A stretch of DNA of 64,000 nucleotides from Roseovarius pacificus (GCF_900142665.1 NZ_FRBR01000004.1:124001-188000), one strand, 5' to 3'. Counted from the stretch's first letter, positions 37,558 to 47,632 are shown. Numbers and translations: made by a program. Notes: generated by a model not told the origin, from the sequence alone.

Positions 37558-38736
37558 ATGTTTCCCGAGCGGTTTTCGAACCTACCGGCCTATGCGTTTC
37601 CGCGCCTGCGGAGCTTGCTGGACGCCCATGCGCCCGGCGGCGAGGTGCTGCACATGACCATAGGCGAGCCCAAGCACGCCTTTCCGGCGTGGGTGGCCGA
37701 TGTGGTGGCCGAACATGCCGCCGAATTCGGGCGCTATCCGGTCAATGAGGGCACCATCGGGCTGCGGCAGTCGATCTGCGACTGGATCGCGCGGCGCTAT
37801 GGTGTCCGGCTGGAGGCCGAGCGCAACGTGATGGCGCTGAACGGGACGCGCGAGGGGCTGTATAACGCCATGATGGCGCTGTGCCCCGAGCAGAAGAACG
37901 GCAAGCGGCCCGTGGTGGTGCTGCCGAACCCGTTTTACCAGGTTTACATGGTGGCCGCGCTGAGTGTGGGGGCCGAGCCGGTGTTCCTGCCCGCGACGCG
38001 CGAGACCGGCCATTTGCCCGATTTCAGCGCTGTGCCCGAGGAGGTTCTGGCGCGCACGGCGGTGGTGTATCTGTGTTCGCCGTCGAACCCGCAGGGCGCG
38101 GTGGCGGGTTATGACTACTGGCGCGATCTGATCGCGCTGGCCGAGCGGCACGATTTCCGCATTTTCGCCGATGAGTGCTATTCCGAGATCTATCGCGGCG
38201 AGGCCCCCGTGGGGGCGCTGGAAGTGGCGCATGGCATGGGGGCGGACCCCGAGCGCGTGGTGATCTTTCACAGCCTGTCGAAACGGTCGAACCTGCCGGG
38301 GCTGCGCAGCGGTTTCGTGGCGGGTAGCCCGGAGTGTATCGCGCGGCTGAAGCTGTTGCGCAGCTATGCCGGTGCGCCGTTGCCGATGCCGTTGCAGCAC
38401 GCGGCCGAGAAGGTCTGGGCCGATGAGCTGCATGTGGTGGAGAACCGCCGCCTCTATGCGGAGAAATACGCGCTGGCCGACGAGATCATGGGCGATGTGC
38501 CGGGCTATGACAGCCCGCAGGCGGGGTTTTTCCTGTGGCTGCCCGTCGGGGATGGCGAGGCCGCCGCGCTGAAGCTGTGGCAGGAGACGGGCGTGCGGGT
38601 GTTGCCCGGCGCCTATCTGAGCCGCGAGGCCGGGGGGCAAAGCCCCGGCAAGGGATATATCCGGGTCGCGATGGTGGCCCCAGGAGAAGAGATGGCGCGG
38701 GGCCTGACCCGGCTGCGCGACTGTCTGTACGACTGA
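37558..38736 (+). CDS. Class I/II PLP-dependent aminotransferase, DapC-like
   Basis: This enzyme of about 392 residues has the PLP-lysine motif [19 protein letters not shown], preceded by [12 protein letters not shown] (substrate and ring contacts) and [18 protein letters not shown]. The [15 protein letters not shown] form with an Asn before LPG is typical of succinyldiaminopimelate aminotransferase (DapC) of the lysine/peptidoglycan pathway. This fits a neighbour such as ftsK, but DapC is an inference. ATG 37558 with TTGAGG upstream is preferred over ATG 37531. ftsK starts 19 bases after its stop. Confidence 0.85.
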   Translation: MFPERFSNLPAYAFPRLRSLLDAHAPGGEVLHMTIGEPKHAFPAWVADVVAEHAAEFGRYPVNEGTIGLRQSICDWIARRYGVRLEAERNVMALNGTREGLYNAMMALCPEQKNGKRPVVVLPNPFYQVYMVAALSVGAEPVFLPATRETGHLPDFSAVPEEVLARTAVVYLCSPSNPQGAVAGYDYWRDLIALAERHDFRIFADECYSEIYRGEAPVGALEVAHGMGADPERVVIFHSLSKRSNLPGLRSGFVAGSPECIARLKLLRSYAGAPLPMPLQHAAEKVWADELHVVENRRLYAEKYALADEIMGDVPGYDSPQAGFFLWLPVGDGEAAALKLWQETGVRVLPGAYLSREAGGQSPGKGYIRVAMVAPGEEMARGLTRLRDCLYD

Positions 38737-38755
38737 AGTGAGGACGAGGGACAAG

Positions 38756-41653
38756 ATGGCATATCAGACACGCGGGCGCGAGCCGCTGCTTGACAGCACC
38801 ATGGCCGAGGCAATCGAGAAGCGCGGCAAGGAGTTGATGGGCCTGGCCCTGCTGTTGCTGGGGGCGATGGCGGCGGCGATGATCGTCTCGTATCACCCGG
38901 ACGACCCGAGCTGGATGTCGGCCACCGATGCCCCGGTGCAGAACTGGATGGGGCGGATCGGGGCCTCGATCGCCGCGCCGCTGTTCATGATCGTGGGCTG
39001 GGGGGCCTGGGGGCTGGCCATCGTTCTGGGCGCCTGGGGGCTGCGGTTTGCCCTGCATCGCGGCGAGGAGCGCGCGGTGGGCCGTCTGATTTTCGCGCCG
39101 ATCTGGGTGGCGCTGTTGTCGCTTTACGCATCGTCCCTTGCCCCCGGCGAGGCCTGGGCCGCGACGCATAGTTTCGGCCTTGGTGGGTTATTCGGTGATA
39201 CGGTGCTGGGCGCGTTGCTGGGCATTCTGCCGTTCGGGGCGAGCCTTGGGCTGAAACTGTTGTCGCTGGCGATGGGGCTGGCCGTGCTGGCGCTTGGGGC
39301 GTTCGTTCTGGGCTTTACCCGGCCCGAACTGGCGCGCATCGGGCGGTTTTTGCTGGTGGGCATCATCATGACCTATGCCTGGGCCATGGCGCTGATGGGC
39401 CGTGGCGCGAAGGGGGCGGTAATTGCTGCGCAGGGCGTGCAGGCGAAGGCGGCAGAGGCCCGCGCGCGGCGCGATGCGGATCGTGCCGAGGCCGAGGAAC
39501 TGGCCCGCGCCGAGGCCGCCGTGCCGGTGCAGCCGGTGGTGCGCCGCGGTGCCGCGATGCCCGCTGAGCCGCAGCTTACGGCCCCGGCGCCGGAGGAGGC
39601 CGACAGGCCCGGCGGCTTGCGGATGATCATGCCGTCACTGATGCGCCGCGCCGAGCCGGAGCCCGAGCCGGAACTGGTGGAATCCTTTGGCCCTGATACG
39701 GATGTCGAGGCGCCGGGGGACGATCGCATCCGCGCCAAGATCACCGAGGTGATCAAGAACCGCGTGCGCCAGAATCCGGCGCTTCGGGTCGAATCGGTCG
39801 CGCCGCTGACCAAGGGGCGTGGGCGTGGGCCCGATCCGCTGATCCTGAATACCGCGCGCACGGGCGGATTGCCGCCCGAGCCGCCGCTGACCGCCGCGCA
39901 TATCCAGCCGATGCCGCAGGAGCCGCAACTGACGGCCGCGCCGCAGCAGGCCTGGCAGCCCGAGCCGGTCCAGCCGGAAATGCCCATGCAGCCGCAGCCC
40001 GAGGCCGCGCAGCCGCGCATCCCGGTGGCCGAGCCGAAAAAGGTTGTGCAGCACACGCCGCGCAAGGCGCCGCAACCTTCGGCGCGGGCCATGGCCGAGG
40101 CGCAGCCGAAACTGCAATTCGAAGAGGCCGCGCAGGTGGAATACGACCTGCCGCCGCTGAGCCTGCTGAACAATCCGGCCAATATCGTGCGCCATCATCT
40201 GAGCGACGAGGCGCTGGAGGAAAATGCGCGCATGCTGGAAAACGTGCTGGACGATTACGGCGTCAAGGGCGAGATCGTCAGCGTGCGTCCCGGCCCTGTC
40301 GTCACCATGTACGAGCTGGAGCCCGCGCCGGGCCTCAAGGCCAGCCGGGTGATCGGGCTGGCGGACGATATCGCGCGGTCGATGAGCGCCTTGTCGGCGC
40401 GCGTGAGCACCGTGCCGGGGCGCAGCGTGATCGGGATCGAACTGCCCAATGACAATCGCGAGATGGTCAGCTTCCGCGAAATCCTGTCGAGCCGCGATTA
40501 TGGCGACGGTAATCAGAAGCTGCCGCTGGCGCTGGGCAAGGATATCGGCGGCGATCCGGTGGTGCAGAACCTGGCGAAGATGCCTCACCTGCTGATTGCG
40601 GGGACGACCGGCTCGGGGAAATCGGTGGCGATCAACACCATGATCCTGAGCCTGCTCTACAAGCTGACCCCGGATGAGTGCCGCCTGATCATGATCGACC
40701 CCAAGATGCTGGAACTGTCGGTTTACGACGGCATCCCGCATCTGTTGTCGCCGGTCGTGACCGATCCGAAGAAGGCCGTGGTCGCCCTGAAATGGGTCGT
40801 GGCCGAGATGGAAGAACGCTATCGCAAGATGTCCAAGATGGGCGTGCGCAATATCGACGGCTACAATGGCCGGGTCGCGGATGCGCTGGGCAAGGGCGAG
40901 ATGTTCAGCCGCACGGTGCAGACCGGGTTTGACGACGAGACCGGCGAACCGGTGTTCGAGACCGAAGAGTTCGCGCCCGAAAAGATGCCCTATATCGTGG
41001 TCATCGTCGACGAGATGGCCGACCTGATGATGGTGGCCGGCAAGGAGATCGAAGCCTGCATTCAGCGCCTTGCGCAGATGGCGCGGGCGAGCGGCATTCA
41101 CCTGATCATGGCCACGCAGCGCCCGTCGGTGGACGTGATCACCGGCACGATCAAGGCGAACTTCCCCACGCGGATCAGTTTCCAGGTGACCTCGAAGATC
41201 GACAGCCGCACCATTCTGGGCGAGATGGGCGCCGAGCAACTGCTGGGCATGGGCGACATGCTGTATATGGCGGGCGGCGGCAAGATTACCCGCTGTCACG
41301 GGCCGTTCGTCAGCGACGAAGAGGTCGAGGAAGTGGTGACCCATCTCAAGGCCTATGGCCCGCCGGCCTATGTGGGCGGTGTGCAGGATGGCCCGGACGA
41401 CGACAAGGCCGACAGCATCGACGCGGTTCTGGGCCTGTCCACGGGCGGCAACACCGATGGCGAGGACGCGCTGTACGATCAGGCGGTGGCGATTGTCATC
41501 AAGGATCGCAAATGCAGCACCTCCTACATTCAGCGCAAGCTGGCGATCGGCTATAACAAGGCCGCGCGTCTGGTGGAGCAGATGGAAGACGAGGGCGTCG
41601 TCAGTTCGGCCAACCATGTCGGCAAGCGCGAGATTCTGGTTCCCGAACAATAG
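38756..41653 (+). CDS. ftsK: DNA translocase FtsK
   Basis: This 965-residue cell-division protein anchors at the septum through about four to five N-terminal transmembrane helices (up to residue 220). It continues through a long Pro/Ala/Gln-rich linker (about 230-460) and pumps DNA with a RecA-like motor. The motor has [18 protein letters not shown] (Walker A) and [15 protein letters not shown] (Walker B). The C-terminal winged-helix gamma domain includes [17 protein letters not shown], which reads KOPS sites. It starts at ATG 38756 after GAGGACGAGGGA. The aminotransferase just upstream and lolA downstream share its strand. Confidence 0.97.
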   Translation: MAYQTRGREPLLDSTMAEAIEKRGKELMGLALLLLGAMAAAMIVSYHPDDPSWMSATDAPVQNWMGRIGASIAAPLFMIVGWGAWGLAIVLGAWGLRFALHRGEERAVGRLIFAPIWVALLSLYASSLAPGEAWAATHSFGLGGLFGDTVLGALLGILPFGASLGLKLLSLAMGLAVLALGAFVLGFTRPELARIGRFLLVGIIMTYAWAMALMGRGAKGAVIAAQGVQAKAAEARARRDADRAEAEELARAEAAVPVQPVVRRGAAMPAEPQLTAPAPEEADRPGGLRMIMPSLMRRAEPEPEPELVESFGPDTDVEAPGDDRIRAKITEVIKNRVRQNPALRVESVAPLTKGRGRGPDPLILNTARTGGLPPEPPLTAAHIQPMPQEPQLTAAPQQAWQPEPVQPEMPMQPQPEAAQPRIPVAEPKKVVQHTPRKAPQPSARAMAEAQPKLQFEEAAQVEYDLPPLSLLNNPANIVRHHLSDEALEENARMLENVLDDYGVKGEIVSVRPGPVVTMYELEPAPGLKASRVIGLADDIARSMSALSARVSTVPGRSVIGIELPNDNREMVSFREILSSRDYGDGNQKLPLALGKDIGGDPVVQNLAKMPHLLIAGTTGSGKSVAINTMILSLLYKLTPDECRLIMIDPKMLELSVYDGIPHLLSPVVTDPKKAVVALKWVVAEMEERYRKMSKMGVRNIDGYNGRVADALGKGEMFSRTVQTGFDDETGEPVFETEEFAPEKMPYIVVIVDEMADLMMVAGKEIEACIQRLAQMARASGIHLIMATQRPSVDVITGTIKANFPTRISFQVTSKIDSRTILGEMGAEQLLGMGDMLYMAGGGKITRCHGPFVSDEEVEEVVTHLKAYGPPAYVGGVQDGPDDDKADSIDAVLGLSTGGNTDGEDALYDQAVAIVIKDRKCSTSYIQRKLAIGYNKAARLVEQMEDEGVVSSANHVGKREILVPEQ

Positions 41654-41732
41654 GGCGGTGCGCGCCGGTGATTTGACCGGCGCGGTCGTGCGCTGCGGTT
41701 CGTCGGAAGGCGGTGGCGGACCGGCGCGGGCT

Positions 41733-41761
41733 TGATATCCCTGTCCGGGGTCCTGATATCA
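41733..41761 (+). promoter_or_regulatory. TGATATC repeat upstream of lolA
   Basis: TGATATC occurs at 41733-41739 and again at 41754-41760, 21 bases apart, that is two helical turns on the same face. Because GATATC is itself palindromic, the pair is also an inverted repeat. It lies about 85 bases before lolA and could be an operator. A separate weak hairpin (GCGCCGGT 41662-41669, ACCGGCGC 41676-41683) follows ftsK. Confidence 0.3.
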
Positions 41762-41843
41762 GATCGAACGCTGTTGTTATTGAATATCCGGCAGGGCACG
41801 GGCCAGATTGGTGTGTGACCTGTCACGAAAGGAGCCCGACGGC

Positions 41844-42455
41844 ATGAAATTGATCCCTGTTCTGGCCGCTGGCGCACTGAGCGTCGCCATGGCCTTGCCC
41901 GCGGCGGCGGAAAAGTTGTCTCTGAGCCAGCTCTCGTCTTATTTCAACGGGTTCCGCACCGCGCAGGGCGAATTCACCCAGATCAACGACGATGGCACGA
42001 TCAGCACTGGGCGGTTGTACATCAAGCGCCCCGGCCGGGTGCGGTTCGAATACGATCCGCCCGAGCGCACGCTGGTGGTGGCCGATGGCGTTACGGTGGG
42101 CGTGGTCGATCCCAAGTCGAATACCGGCCCCGAGGGCTATCCGCTGCATCGCACGCCGCTGAAGATCATCCTTGCGAACCGGGTAGACCTGACCCGCGAG
42201 CGGATGGTGACCGGCCATGACAGCGACGGCAAGACCACCACGGTGCGCGCGCAGGACCCCGAGCATCCCGAATACGGCAGTATCGACCTGGTGTTCACCG
42301 CCGATCCGGTGCAGTTGCGCCAGTGGATCGTGAACGACGACAGCGGCAGCAAGACGACGGTGGTTCTGGGAAATATGGAAACCGGGATGCAACTGGCCAA
42401 TGACCGGTTTGTCATCCCCGGCATCGGAACCGGCCCCAAACGCAACGACCGCTGA
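41844..42455 (+). CDS. lolA: Outer-membrane lipoprotein carrier protein LolA
   Basis: This 203-residue periplasmic chaperone carries lipoproteins from LolCDE to the outer membrane. The signal peptide is MKLIPVLAAGALSVAMALP with cleavage after AAA. Family parts are YFNGFRTAQGEFTQI, GRLYIKRPGRVRFEYDPPE and a C-terminal run of beta strands. LolB is absent, as in other alphaproteobacteria. The start at 41844 follows AAAGGAG. It ends before a bidirectional terminator at 42484. Confidence 0.93.
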   Translation: MKLIPVLAAGALSVAMALPAAAEKLSLSQLSSYFNGFRTAQGEFTQINDDGTISTGRLYIKRPGRVRFEYDPPERTLVVADGVTVGVVDPKSNTGPEGYPLHRTPLKIILANRVDLTRERMVTGHDSDGKTTTVRAQDPEHPEYGSIDLVFTADPVQLRQWIVNDDSGSKTTVVLGNMETGMQLANDRFVIPGIGTGPKRNDR

Positions 42456-42483
42456 TCGCGGGGCCGCCTGCGAGGGTGAATGA

Positions 42484-42518
42484 ACGGGCGGGTATGCGAC
42501 CCCGCCCGTCGTTTCTTT
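42484..42518. terminator. Intrinsic terminator between lolA and lytic transglycosylase
   Basis: A 9-bp stem (ACGGGCGGG 42484-42492, CCCGCCCGT 42501-42509) with an 8-base loop is followed by a T-rich stretch to 42518. The genes on each side are convergent. Confidence 0.8.
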
Positions 42519-43122
42519 AGAGTACGCCGAAACCGCGCCCGTTGCAGGACATGAGCTGTGCCTGATAGAGGCGCGAGCGTTCCTCGACATTGGCCGACAC
42601 CCGCAGGAGCCATGGCTTGGCATTGTAGCTGCCCCGCGAAAACCCGGTGCGGCCTTCGTGGTAGGCGAGGTACTGGTTGCGCGCGTCATGAAGCGGGATG
42701 CCCAGCCGTTCGTAGGATTTGGCCATGTACCAGCCCATGAAATCGGTGGCGTCGTCGATATCGTTGCGCCGGGCCGAAAACCGCCGCGTGTCGCGTTTGT
42801 ATTCGTCCCATGTGCCGTCCAGCGCCTGGCTGTAGCCATAGGCCGAACTTTGCCGGCCCATCGGGATGACCCCCAGAACATAGCGGAACGGCGTGCGGGC
42901 GTTGCCGTCGAATTTGCTTTCCTGATGGATGGTGGCCATCTGCACGTGCACGGGGACGCCCCAACGGCGCTCGGTCGCGCGGAAGGCGCGTTTGTACTGT
43001 GGCCGTTCGGCCAGAATGGCGCAGGCATTGTCCAGGTTTCCGGGCGGCGGGCCGCTGCGCCCGCCCATGCCGCAGGACGCGACCAGAAACAGGATCATGA
43101 CTGCGCGAAGAGTTCTGCTCAT
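42517..43122 (-). CDS. Lipoprotein lytic transglycosylase, SLT domain
   Basis: This 201-residue lipoprotein has a lipobox VASC with Cys17 after a short hydrophobic segment. An SLT/goose-lysozyme-like domain follows. The catalytic glutamate is E68 in ATIHQESKFDG, followed by SSAYGYSQALDGTWDEYKRD and DDATDFMGWYMAKS. It cleaves the glycan strand of peptidoglycan with formation of anhydromuropeptides. It is unusually small for the family. It is convergent with lolA and faces hspQ across a 216-base gap. Confidence 0.88.
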   Translation of the reverse strand: MSRTLRAVMILFLVASCGMGGRSGPPPGNLDNACAILAERPQYKRAFRATERRWGVPVHVQMATIHQESKFDGNARTPFRYVLGVIPMGRQSSAYGYSQALDGTWDEYKRDTRRFSARRNDIDDATDFMGWYMAKSYERLGIPLHDARNQYLAYHEGRTGFSRGSYNAKPWLLRVSANVEERSRLYQAQLMSCNGRGFGVL

Positions 43123-43338
43123 CTGCCTCTCGCTTTCGTTTTGTCTTTTTTGCCAAGTCTAACGCAATTGGCGGTGCGGGGGAATCCTGAAATCGGGGGT
43201 GTTTACGGCAGGGCCACGGGGAGGCCGGTTTGACGGACTGTCACTGCAAGGTTCACAGACTGTTTCCCGCGTTTTTCCGCCCAGAGGTTGGACAAACCGC
43301 CCTTGAAACCGGTAGGCTGCGCAGTTAGGGGCTGCATT

Positions 43339-43668
43339 ATGATGTTGAAGACACGCGCAAAGTATCATTTGGGACAGGTTGTCCGTCACCGCAAACATCC
43401 GTTTCGCGGCGTCGTGTTCGATGTGGACCCAGAATTTTCCAATACGGAAGAATGGTATCACTCGATTCCCGAGGACAGCCGCCCGTCGCGCGAGCAGCCT
43501 TATTACCACCTTCTGGCCGAAAACGAACAAAGCTACTACGTGGCGTATGTATCGGAACAAAACCTGATCGCCGACTATTCCGGCGAGCCGGTGGATCACC
43601 CGGATATTCCCGATTTGTTCGGCCCGTTCGAGGATGGGCATTACCCGCTGCATTTTCAGTTGAACTGA
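43339..43668 (+). CDS. hspQ: Heat-shock protein HspQ
   Basis: This 109-residue protein has the YccV-like fold. Markers are KYHLGQVVRHRKHPFRGVVF, DVDPEFSNTEEWYHSIP and PYYHLLAENEQSYYVAYVSE, and it ends near NLIADYSGEPVDHP. HspQ is a heat-induced partner that tunes Lon protease and binds hemimethylated DNA in some reports. A CTTGAAA at 43302-43308 resembles a heat-shock -35, but the spacing to the start is short, so regulation by RpoH is only a guess. ATG 43339 or 43342 is the start. Confidence 0.9.
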   Translation: MMLKTRAKYHLGQVVRHRKHPFRGVVFDVDPEFSNTEEWYHSIPEDSRPSREQPYYHLLAENEQSYYVAYVSEQNLIADYSGEPVDHPDIPDLFGPFEDGHYPLHFQLN

Positions 43669-43699
43669 GGGGGCGCAGGGGCGTTTTGCCCGGCATTTC

Positions 43700-45277
43700 C
43701 TAGTATCCCAGGGCGCAGCCGTCCTTGCGCGGGTCGCTGGCCCCTTCCAGCACGCCGTCAGGGCGGATCAGGATGGCCTGTGCGCCGCCGATGGGCTGTT
43801 CGGGGATGGCGATCCGGTGGCCCATTTCGGCCAGTTCGGCGCGCACCGCGTCGCTATAGCCGCGCTCGACCTTCATCACGCCCGAATCGGTGAAGGCGCG
43901 CGGGGCGTCGATGGCCGATTGCGGGTCCATCCCGAAATCGCGCAGGTTCGACACGAATCGCGCGTGCCCGTTGGGCTGATAGGCGCCGCCCATCACGCCG
44001 AAGGGCATCGTGACGCGCCCGTTTTCGCCCAGCATGCCGGGGATGATCGTGTGCATGGGGCGTTTGCCACCGGCCATTTCGTTGGGGTGGCCCGGTGTCA
44101 GGCAGAACCCCGCGCCGCGATTTTGCAGCAGGATGCCGAATTTTTCCGATGCGATGCCCGACCCGAAGCCGTGGAAGATCGAGTAGATCAGCGAGACTGC
44201 CATGCGGTCGCGATCGACGACGGTGATATAGATCGTGTCGCGATGCACGGCCTCGGCCACGGGGGCGGGATCGGGCATGGCGTTTTGCGGGTCGATCAGC
44301 GCGGCGAGTTTCGCGGCGGTGTCGGGCGACAGCATGTGGTCCAGCCGCGCGGTGTGATCGGGATCGGCGATGATGCGGTTGCGCGCATCATAGGCCAGTT
44401 TGGCGGCCTCGGCCTCGATATGGGCGCGCTGGCTGCCGGTGGGGTCCATGCGTGCGATGTCGAAATGCGACAGGATATTGAGCATCAGGATCGCGGTGGC
44501 CCCTTGCCCGTTGGGCGGATGTTCCACCAGATCGACGCCCTGATACGGGCCGGACACGGGCGTGGTGTAGTTGCTGGCGGGGGCGGCGAAATCATCCGCC
44601 GTGTGAACGCCGCCAAGCGCGTTGAGCACGGCCAGCATATCGTCGGCGACTTCGCCGCTGTAGAAGGCATCGCGCCCGTCGCGGGCGATGCGGCGCAGCA
44701 CCTCGGCCTGACCGGGGGAACGGAAGATTTGCCCGGTGGTGTAAGGTGCGCCGTTGTTGGAATAATGGTCAAGCCCATGACCTTGCAGGATTTTTCCTGC
44801 CTCCGGCCAGTCCAGCGCGACGCGCGGGGCCACCGGCACGCCCTGATCGGCATAGTGGATGGCCGGGGCCAGCAGGGCATCGAGGCCGAGTTTGCCGTGA
44901 TCGGCGCTGAGGCGGCAGAAGGCGTCGATGGCGCAGGGGATCGTCACCGCGTCGGGGGTATTCAGGGGGACGGTGGCATGGCCGCGTGCGCGCAGCCCGG
45001 CGGCGCTGGCCGCAGCGGGGGCGCGGCCCGAGCCGTTCAGGGCCTGAATGTCGTCGCTGCCCGGCGGGGTGAACAGCACGAAGCAATCGCCGCCGATCCC
45101 TGTCATTTGCGGTTCGCAAATGCCCAGCAGGACCGCGCCCGCGATGGCCGCGTCCATGGCGTTGCCGCCACGTTCCAGAATGTCGATTGCGGTTTTTGCC
45201 GCCAGCGGGTGCGAGGTGGCGCACATGCCGTTGGTGGCGAAGGTGGCGGACCGTCCGGGAAGGTGAAAATCGCGCAT
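43700..45277 (-). CDS. Gamma-glutamyltransferase-like protein (no signal peptide)
   Basis: This 525-residue Ntn-hydrolase precursor should self-cleave into two subunits. The nucleophile is Thr348 in RDTIYITVVDRD; in most GGTs the same place reads TTHxSVVD, so the flanking residues differ. Substrate-site parts are GNAMDAAIAGAVLLGICEPQ and GAGFCLTPGHPNEMAGGKRP. The C-terminal GGAYQPNGHARFV is typical of the cytosolic GGT-like group found in alphaproteobacteria. No signal peptide is present, so it is probably cytoplasmic, whereas classical GGT is periplasmic. Glutathione hydrolysis is a guess. Confidence 0.88.
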   Translation of the reverse strand: MRDFHLPGRSATFATNGMCATSHPLAAKTAIDILERGGNAMDAAIAGAVLLGICEPQMTGIGGDCFVLFTPPGSDDIQALNGSGRAPAAASAAGLRARGHATVPLNTPDAVTIPCAIDAFCRLSADHGKLGLDALLAPAIHYADQGVPVAPRVALDWPEAGKILQGHGLDHYSNNGAPYTTGQIFRSPGQAEVLRRIARDGRDAFYSGEVADDMLAVLNALGGVHTADDFAAPASNYTTPVSGPYQGVDLVEHPPNGQGATAILMLNILSHFDIARMDPTGSQRAHIEAEAAKLAYDARNRIIADPDHTARLDHMLSPDTAAKLAALIDPQNAMPDPAPVAEAVHRDTIYITVVDRDRMAVSLIYSIFHGFGSGIASEKFGILLQNRGAGFCLTPGHPNEMAGGKRPMHTIIPGMLGENGRVTMPFGVMGGAYQPNGHARFVSNLRDFGMDPQSAIDAPRAFTDSGVMKVERGYSDAVRAELAEMGHRIAIPEQPIGGAQAILIRPDGVLEGASDPRKDGCALGY

Positions 45278-45483
45278 CGGGAGCCTCTGATTGATAGCAG
45301 GGGCAAGCCTAGGGGGCTACGGGCGATTTGCCAATGTTTCTGGGGAAGTACCTCGACGCCGCGCACTGGGTGGGGGCTGTTGAACGCGACGCCGAGGGAA
45401 GCCTTTTGCAGCTACGCGATCAGTTTTGCCCCGGCATTCAGGCGGATTTTCGTGCACATTTGGGCAAATTCGTGATCTTGGGT

Positions 45484-45945
45484 TTATACGCCTGCGTTCC
45501 GGTCCGGAACCGGGCCGAAATCCAGCTCCAGACGATTTTCCCCGCCGGTTCGCGTGTAAACCGCCGATTCGGTGAGATCGCGAATCAGGAACCAGCCGAA
45601 TCCGCCTTCGGGCAGGTCCGAACGGGGGACGTGCGGATCGGGCAGGATACCGGGCGGTGGTGTTCCTGCGGGCATGGGGTTGCCCCGGTCCTCAAGAACG
45701 ATGCGCAGCCGGCCATCCCGCAGAGAGGCGCGCAGGGTGACCGGGCCGGACACCTGCCCGGCATAAGCATGTTCGGCGATGTTGTTCAGCGCCTCGGCAA
45801 GAACCAGTTCCGCCGTTCCCAGCCGATCCCGGCTCAGGCCATGCCGTGCCAGGGTATCGCGCACCTGTCGCAATACCGGGCGAACCTCGGTTTCACACCC
45901 GGTCAAGCGCAGGGTGAAACCGTCGTCGGGGGGGATGGGCGGCAT
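45484..45945 (-). CDS. RsbW-type serine kinase anti-sigma factor / HATPase protein
   Basis: This protein of about 153 residues has the GHKL ATPase boxes in order: ELVLAEALNNIAEHAYAG (N box), IVLEDRGNPMP (G1 box) and GGFGWFLIRDL (G2). This is the layout of RsbW/SpoIIAB-type kinases that bind and phosphorylate STAS antagonists. It follows the STAS gene by 34 bases, forming a partner-switching pair. A longer start at 46014 is possible. No sigma factor or PP2C phosphatase is beside them. The gap 45278-45483 downstream holds nothing I can name. Confidence 0.85.
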   Translation of the reverse strand: MPPIPPDDGFTLRLTGCETEVRPVLRQVRDTLARHGLSRDRLGTAELVLAEALNNIAEHAYAGQVSGPVTLRASLRDGRLRIVLEDRGNPMPAGTPPPGILPDPHVPRSDLPEGGFGWFLIRDLTESAVYTRTGGENRLELDFGPVPDRNAGV

Positions 45946-45979
45946 GACGTGATTTGCCTTGCCCGGGGCCGGGGGCCGC

Positions 45980-46318
45980 TCAGCCGGCGGTGTGGGGGGC
46001 CAGATCGGCGACATGGGCGTGAATGTAGAAAACCGAATCCATCCGGGTCAGGCGAAAGACCTTGGCCACATCGGGCGTCAGCCCGGCAAGGTCCAGTTGT
46101 TTGCCATGTGCCAGCTGCTTTTTCGAGGCCACGATGGCCCCAAGCCCGCTGGAATCCACGAAACAGACGTTGGACAGGTCCAGCACGATATGGTTCGGAC
46201 CCGTTTCGGTGGCGGCGCGCATGGCGTCCTTGAACCGGATGGCCACGGCGGCATCGATTCGCGGGATAGTGACGGTGATGATCTTGAGATCGTTGTTTTG
46301 GGTTTCCTGGAGGGGCAT
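45980..46318 (-). CDS. STAS-domain anti-sigma factor antagonist
   Basis: This 112-residue single STAS domain has HIVLDLSNVCFVDSSGLGAI, in which the first serine of DSSG is the phosphorylation site in SpoIIAA/RsbV-type proteins. It lies directly upstream of the RsbW-like kinase. Dephosphorylated antagonist would bind the kinase and free its sigma factor or other client. The input phosphatase is elsewhere. The gene diverges from the thiolase with a gap of 93 bases. Confidence 0.88.
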   Translation of the reverse strand: MPLQETQNNDLKIITVTIPRIDAAVAIRFKDAMRAATETGPNHIVLDLSNVCFVDSSGLGAIVASKKQLAHGKQLDLAGLTPDVAKVFRLTRMDSVFYIHAHVADLAPHTAG

Positions 46319-46411
46319 GATGTTCTCCGGCCGTAGGTAGTAATACGGGCGAGGCTAGACCCCATTCCTTACCATTCGGTATTCATCCACGGGACAACAG
46401 GAGGACGGAGC

Positions 46412-47584
46412 ATGAAAGAGGTTGTGATCGCGGGCGCGGCCCGCACGCCGATGGGCGGATTCCAGGGGGACTTCGACGGGGTCGAGGCCCCGGTTCTGGG
46501 CGGTGCGGCTATTCGCGCGGCGCTGGCCGATGCCGGAACGCAAAGCGTGGACGAGGTATTGATGGGTTGTGTGCTGCCAGCCGGGCAGGGGCAGGCACCC
46601 GCGCGGCAGGCCGGATTCGCCGGGGGGCTGGGCGAAGAGGTTCCCGCGACCACACTGAACAAGATGTGCGGCTCGGGGATGAAGGCGGCGATGATGGGGT
46701 TCGATCAGATCGGGCTTGGCCATGCCGACACGATGATCGTGGGCGGGATGGAGAGCATGTCGAACGCGCCCTACCTGTTGCCCAAGATGCGCGGCGGCGC
46801 GCGGCTGGGGCATTCCCAGGTGATCGACCACATGTTTCTGGATGGCTTGGAGGATGCCTATGACAAGGGCCGCCTGATGGGCACCTTTGCCGAGGATTGC
46901 GCCGAAAAGTTCCAGTTCACCCGCGAAGCGCAGGACGAATATGCCATTGGCTCGCTGGAAGGGGCGCTGGCGGCGCAGAAATCCGGTGCGTTCGAGGGCG
47001 AGATCGCGCCGGTGACGATTTCCACCCGCAAGGGGGAGGTCACGATTTCGCAAGACGAGCAGCCCGCCAAGGCACGGCCCGACAAGATCCCGCAACTGAA
47101 ACCGGCCTTTCGCAAGGACGGCACGGTGACGGCGGCGAATTCCAGTTCGATCAGCGACGGGGCGGCGGCGATGGTGCTGGCCTCGCGCGAGGCGGCCGAG
47201 GCGGGCGGGCTGAACATCCGGGCGCGGATCGTCGGCCATGCCAGCCACGCGCAGGCGCCGGGATGGTTCACCACCGCGCCGGTGCCCGCCGCGCAAAAGC
47301 TGCTGGAGCGGATCGGCTGGAGCAAGGACGAGGTGGACCTGTGGGAGGTGAACGAGGCCTTTGCCGTGGTGCCGATGGCCTTCATGCAGGAAATGGGCCT
47401 GCCGCGCGACAAGGTGAACGTGAATGGCGGGGCCTGTGCACTTGGGCACCCCATCGGGGCCAGCGGTGCGCGGATCATGGTGACGTTGCTGAATGCGCTT
47501 GAAAAGCGCGGGCTGAAACGCGGTGTCGCGGCGATCTGCATCGGCGGCGGCGAGGGCACGGCGATCGCGATCGAGCGCGTTTGA
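46412..47584 (+). CDS. Acetyl-CoA C-acyltransferase (thiolase)
   Basis: This 390-residue thiolase has the acylated cysteine C86 in NKMCGSGMKAAM. VNGGACALGHPIGASGARI holds the active-site His and Cys region, and EVNEAFAVVPMAFM is also present. It condenses or cleaves acyl-CoA and acetyl-CoA. Whether it is biosynthetic (acetoacetyl-CoA formation) or degradative cannot be told; the length and SISDGAAAMVLAS segment fit the acetyl-CoA acetyltransferase group. It stands alone and ends at a terminator. Confidence 0.93.
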   Translation: MKEVVIAGAARTPMGGFQGDFDGVEAPVLGGAAIRAALADAGTQSVDEVLMGCVLPAGQGQAPARQAGFAGGLGEEVPATTLNKMCGSGMKAAMMGFDQIGLGHADTMIVGGMESMSNAPYLLPKMRGGARLGHSQVIDHMFLDGLEDAYDKGRLMGTFAEDCAEKFQFTREAQDEYAIGSLEGALAAQKSGAFEGEIAPVTISTRKGEVTISQDEQPAKARPDKIPQLKPAFRKDGTVTAANSSSISDGAAAMVLASREAAEAGGLNIRARIVGHASHAQAPGWFTTAPVPAAQKLLERIGWSKDEVDLWEVNEAFAVVPMAFMQEMGLPRDKVNVNGGACALGHPIGASGARIMVTLLNALEKRGLKRGVAAICIGGGEGTAIAIERV

Positions 47585-47593
47585 TTTCCGATC

Positions 47594-47632
47594 CGGCCCG
47601 GCGGCGTAAAGCGCGCCACCGGGCCGTCTTTA
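47594..47632. terminator. Terminator between thiolase and convergent dehydrogenase
   Basis: CGGCCCGG (47594-47601) pairs with CCGGGCCG (47619-47626) around a partly paired inner region and is followed by TCTTTATTA. The fragment spans the 48-base gap between two convergent genes. Confidence 0.75.

Noticed and set aside
43230..43308. Heat-shock promoter for hspQ
   Set aside because: A CTTGAAA is present at 43302 but the distance to the start leaves no room for a -10 and leader. TTGACG at 43230 has only a weak -10.
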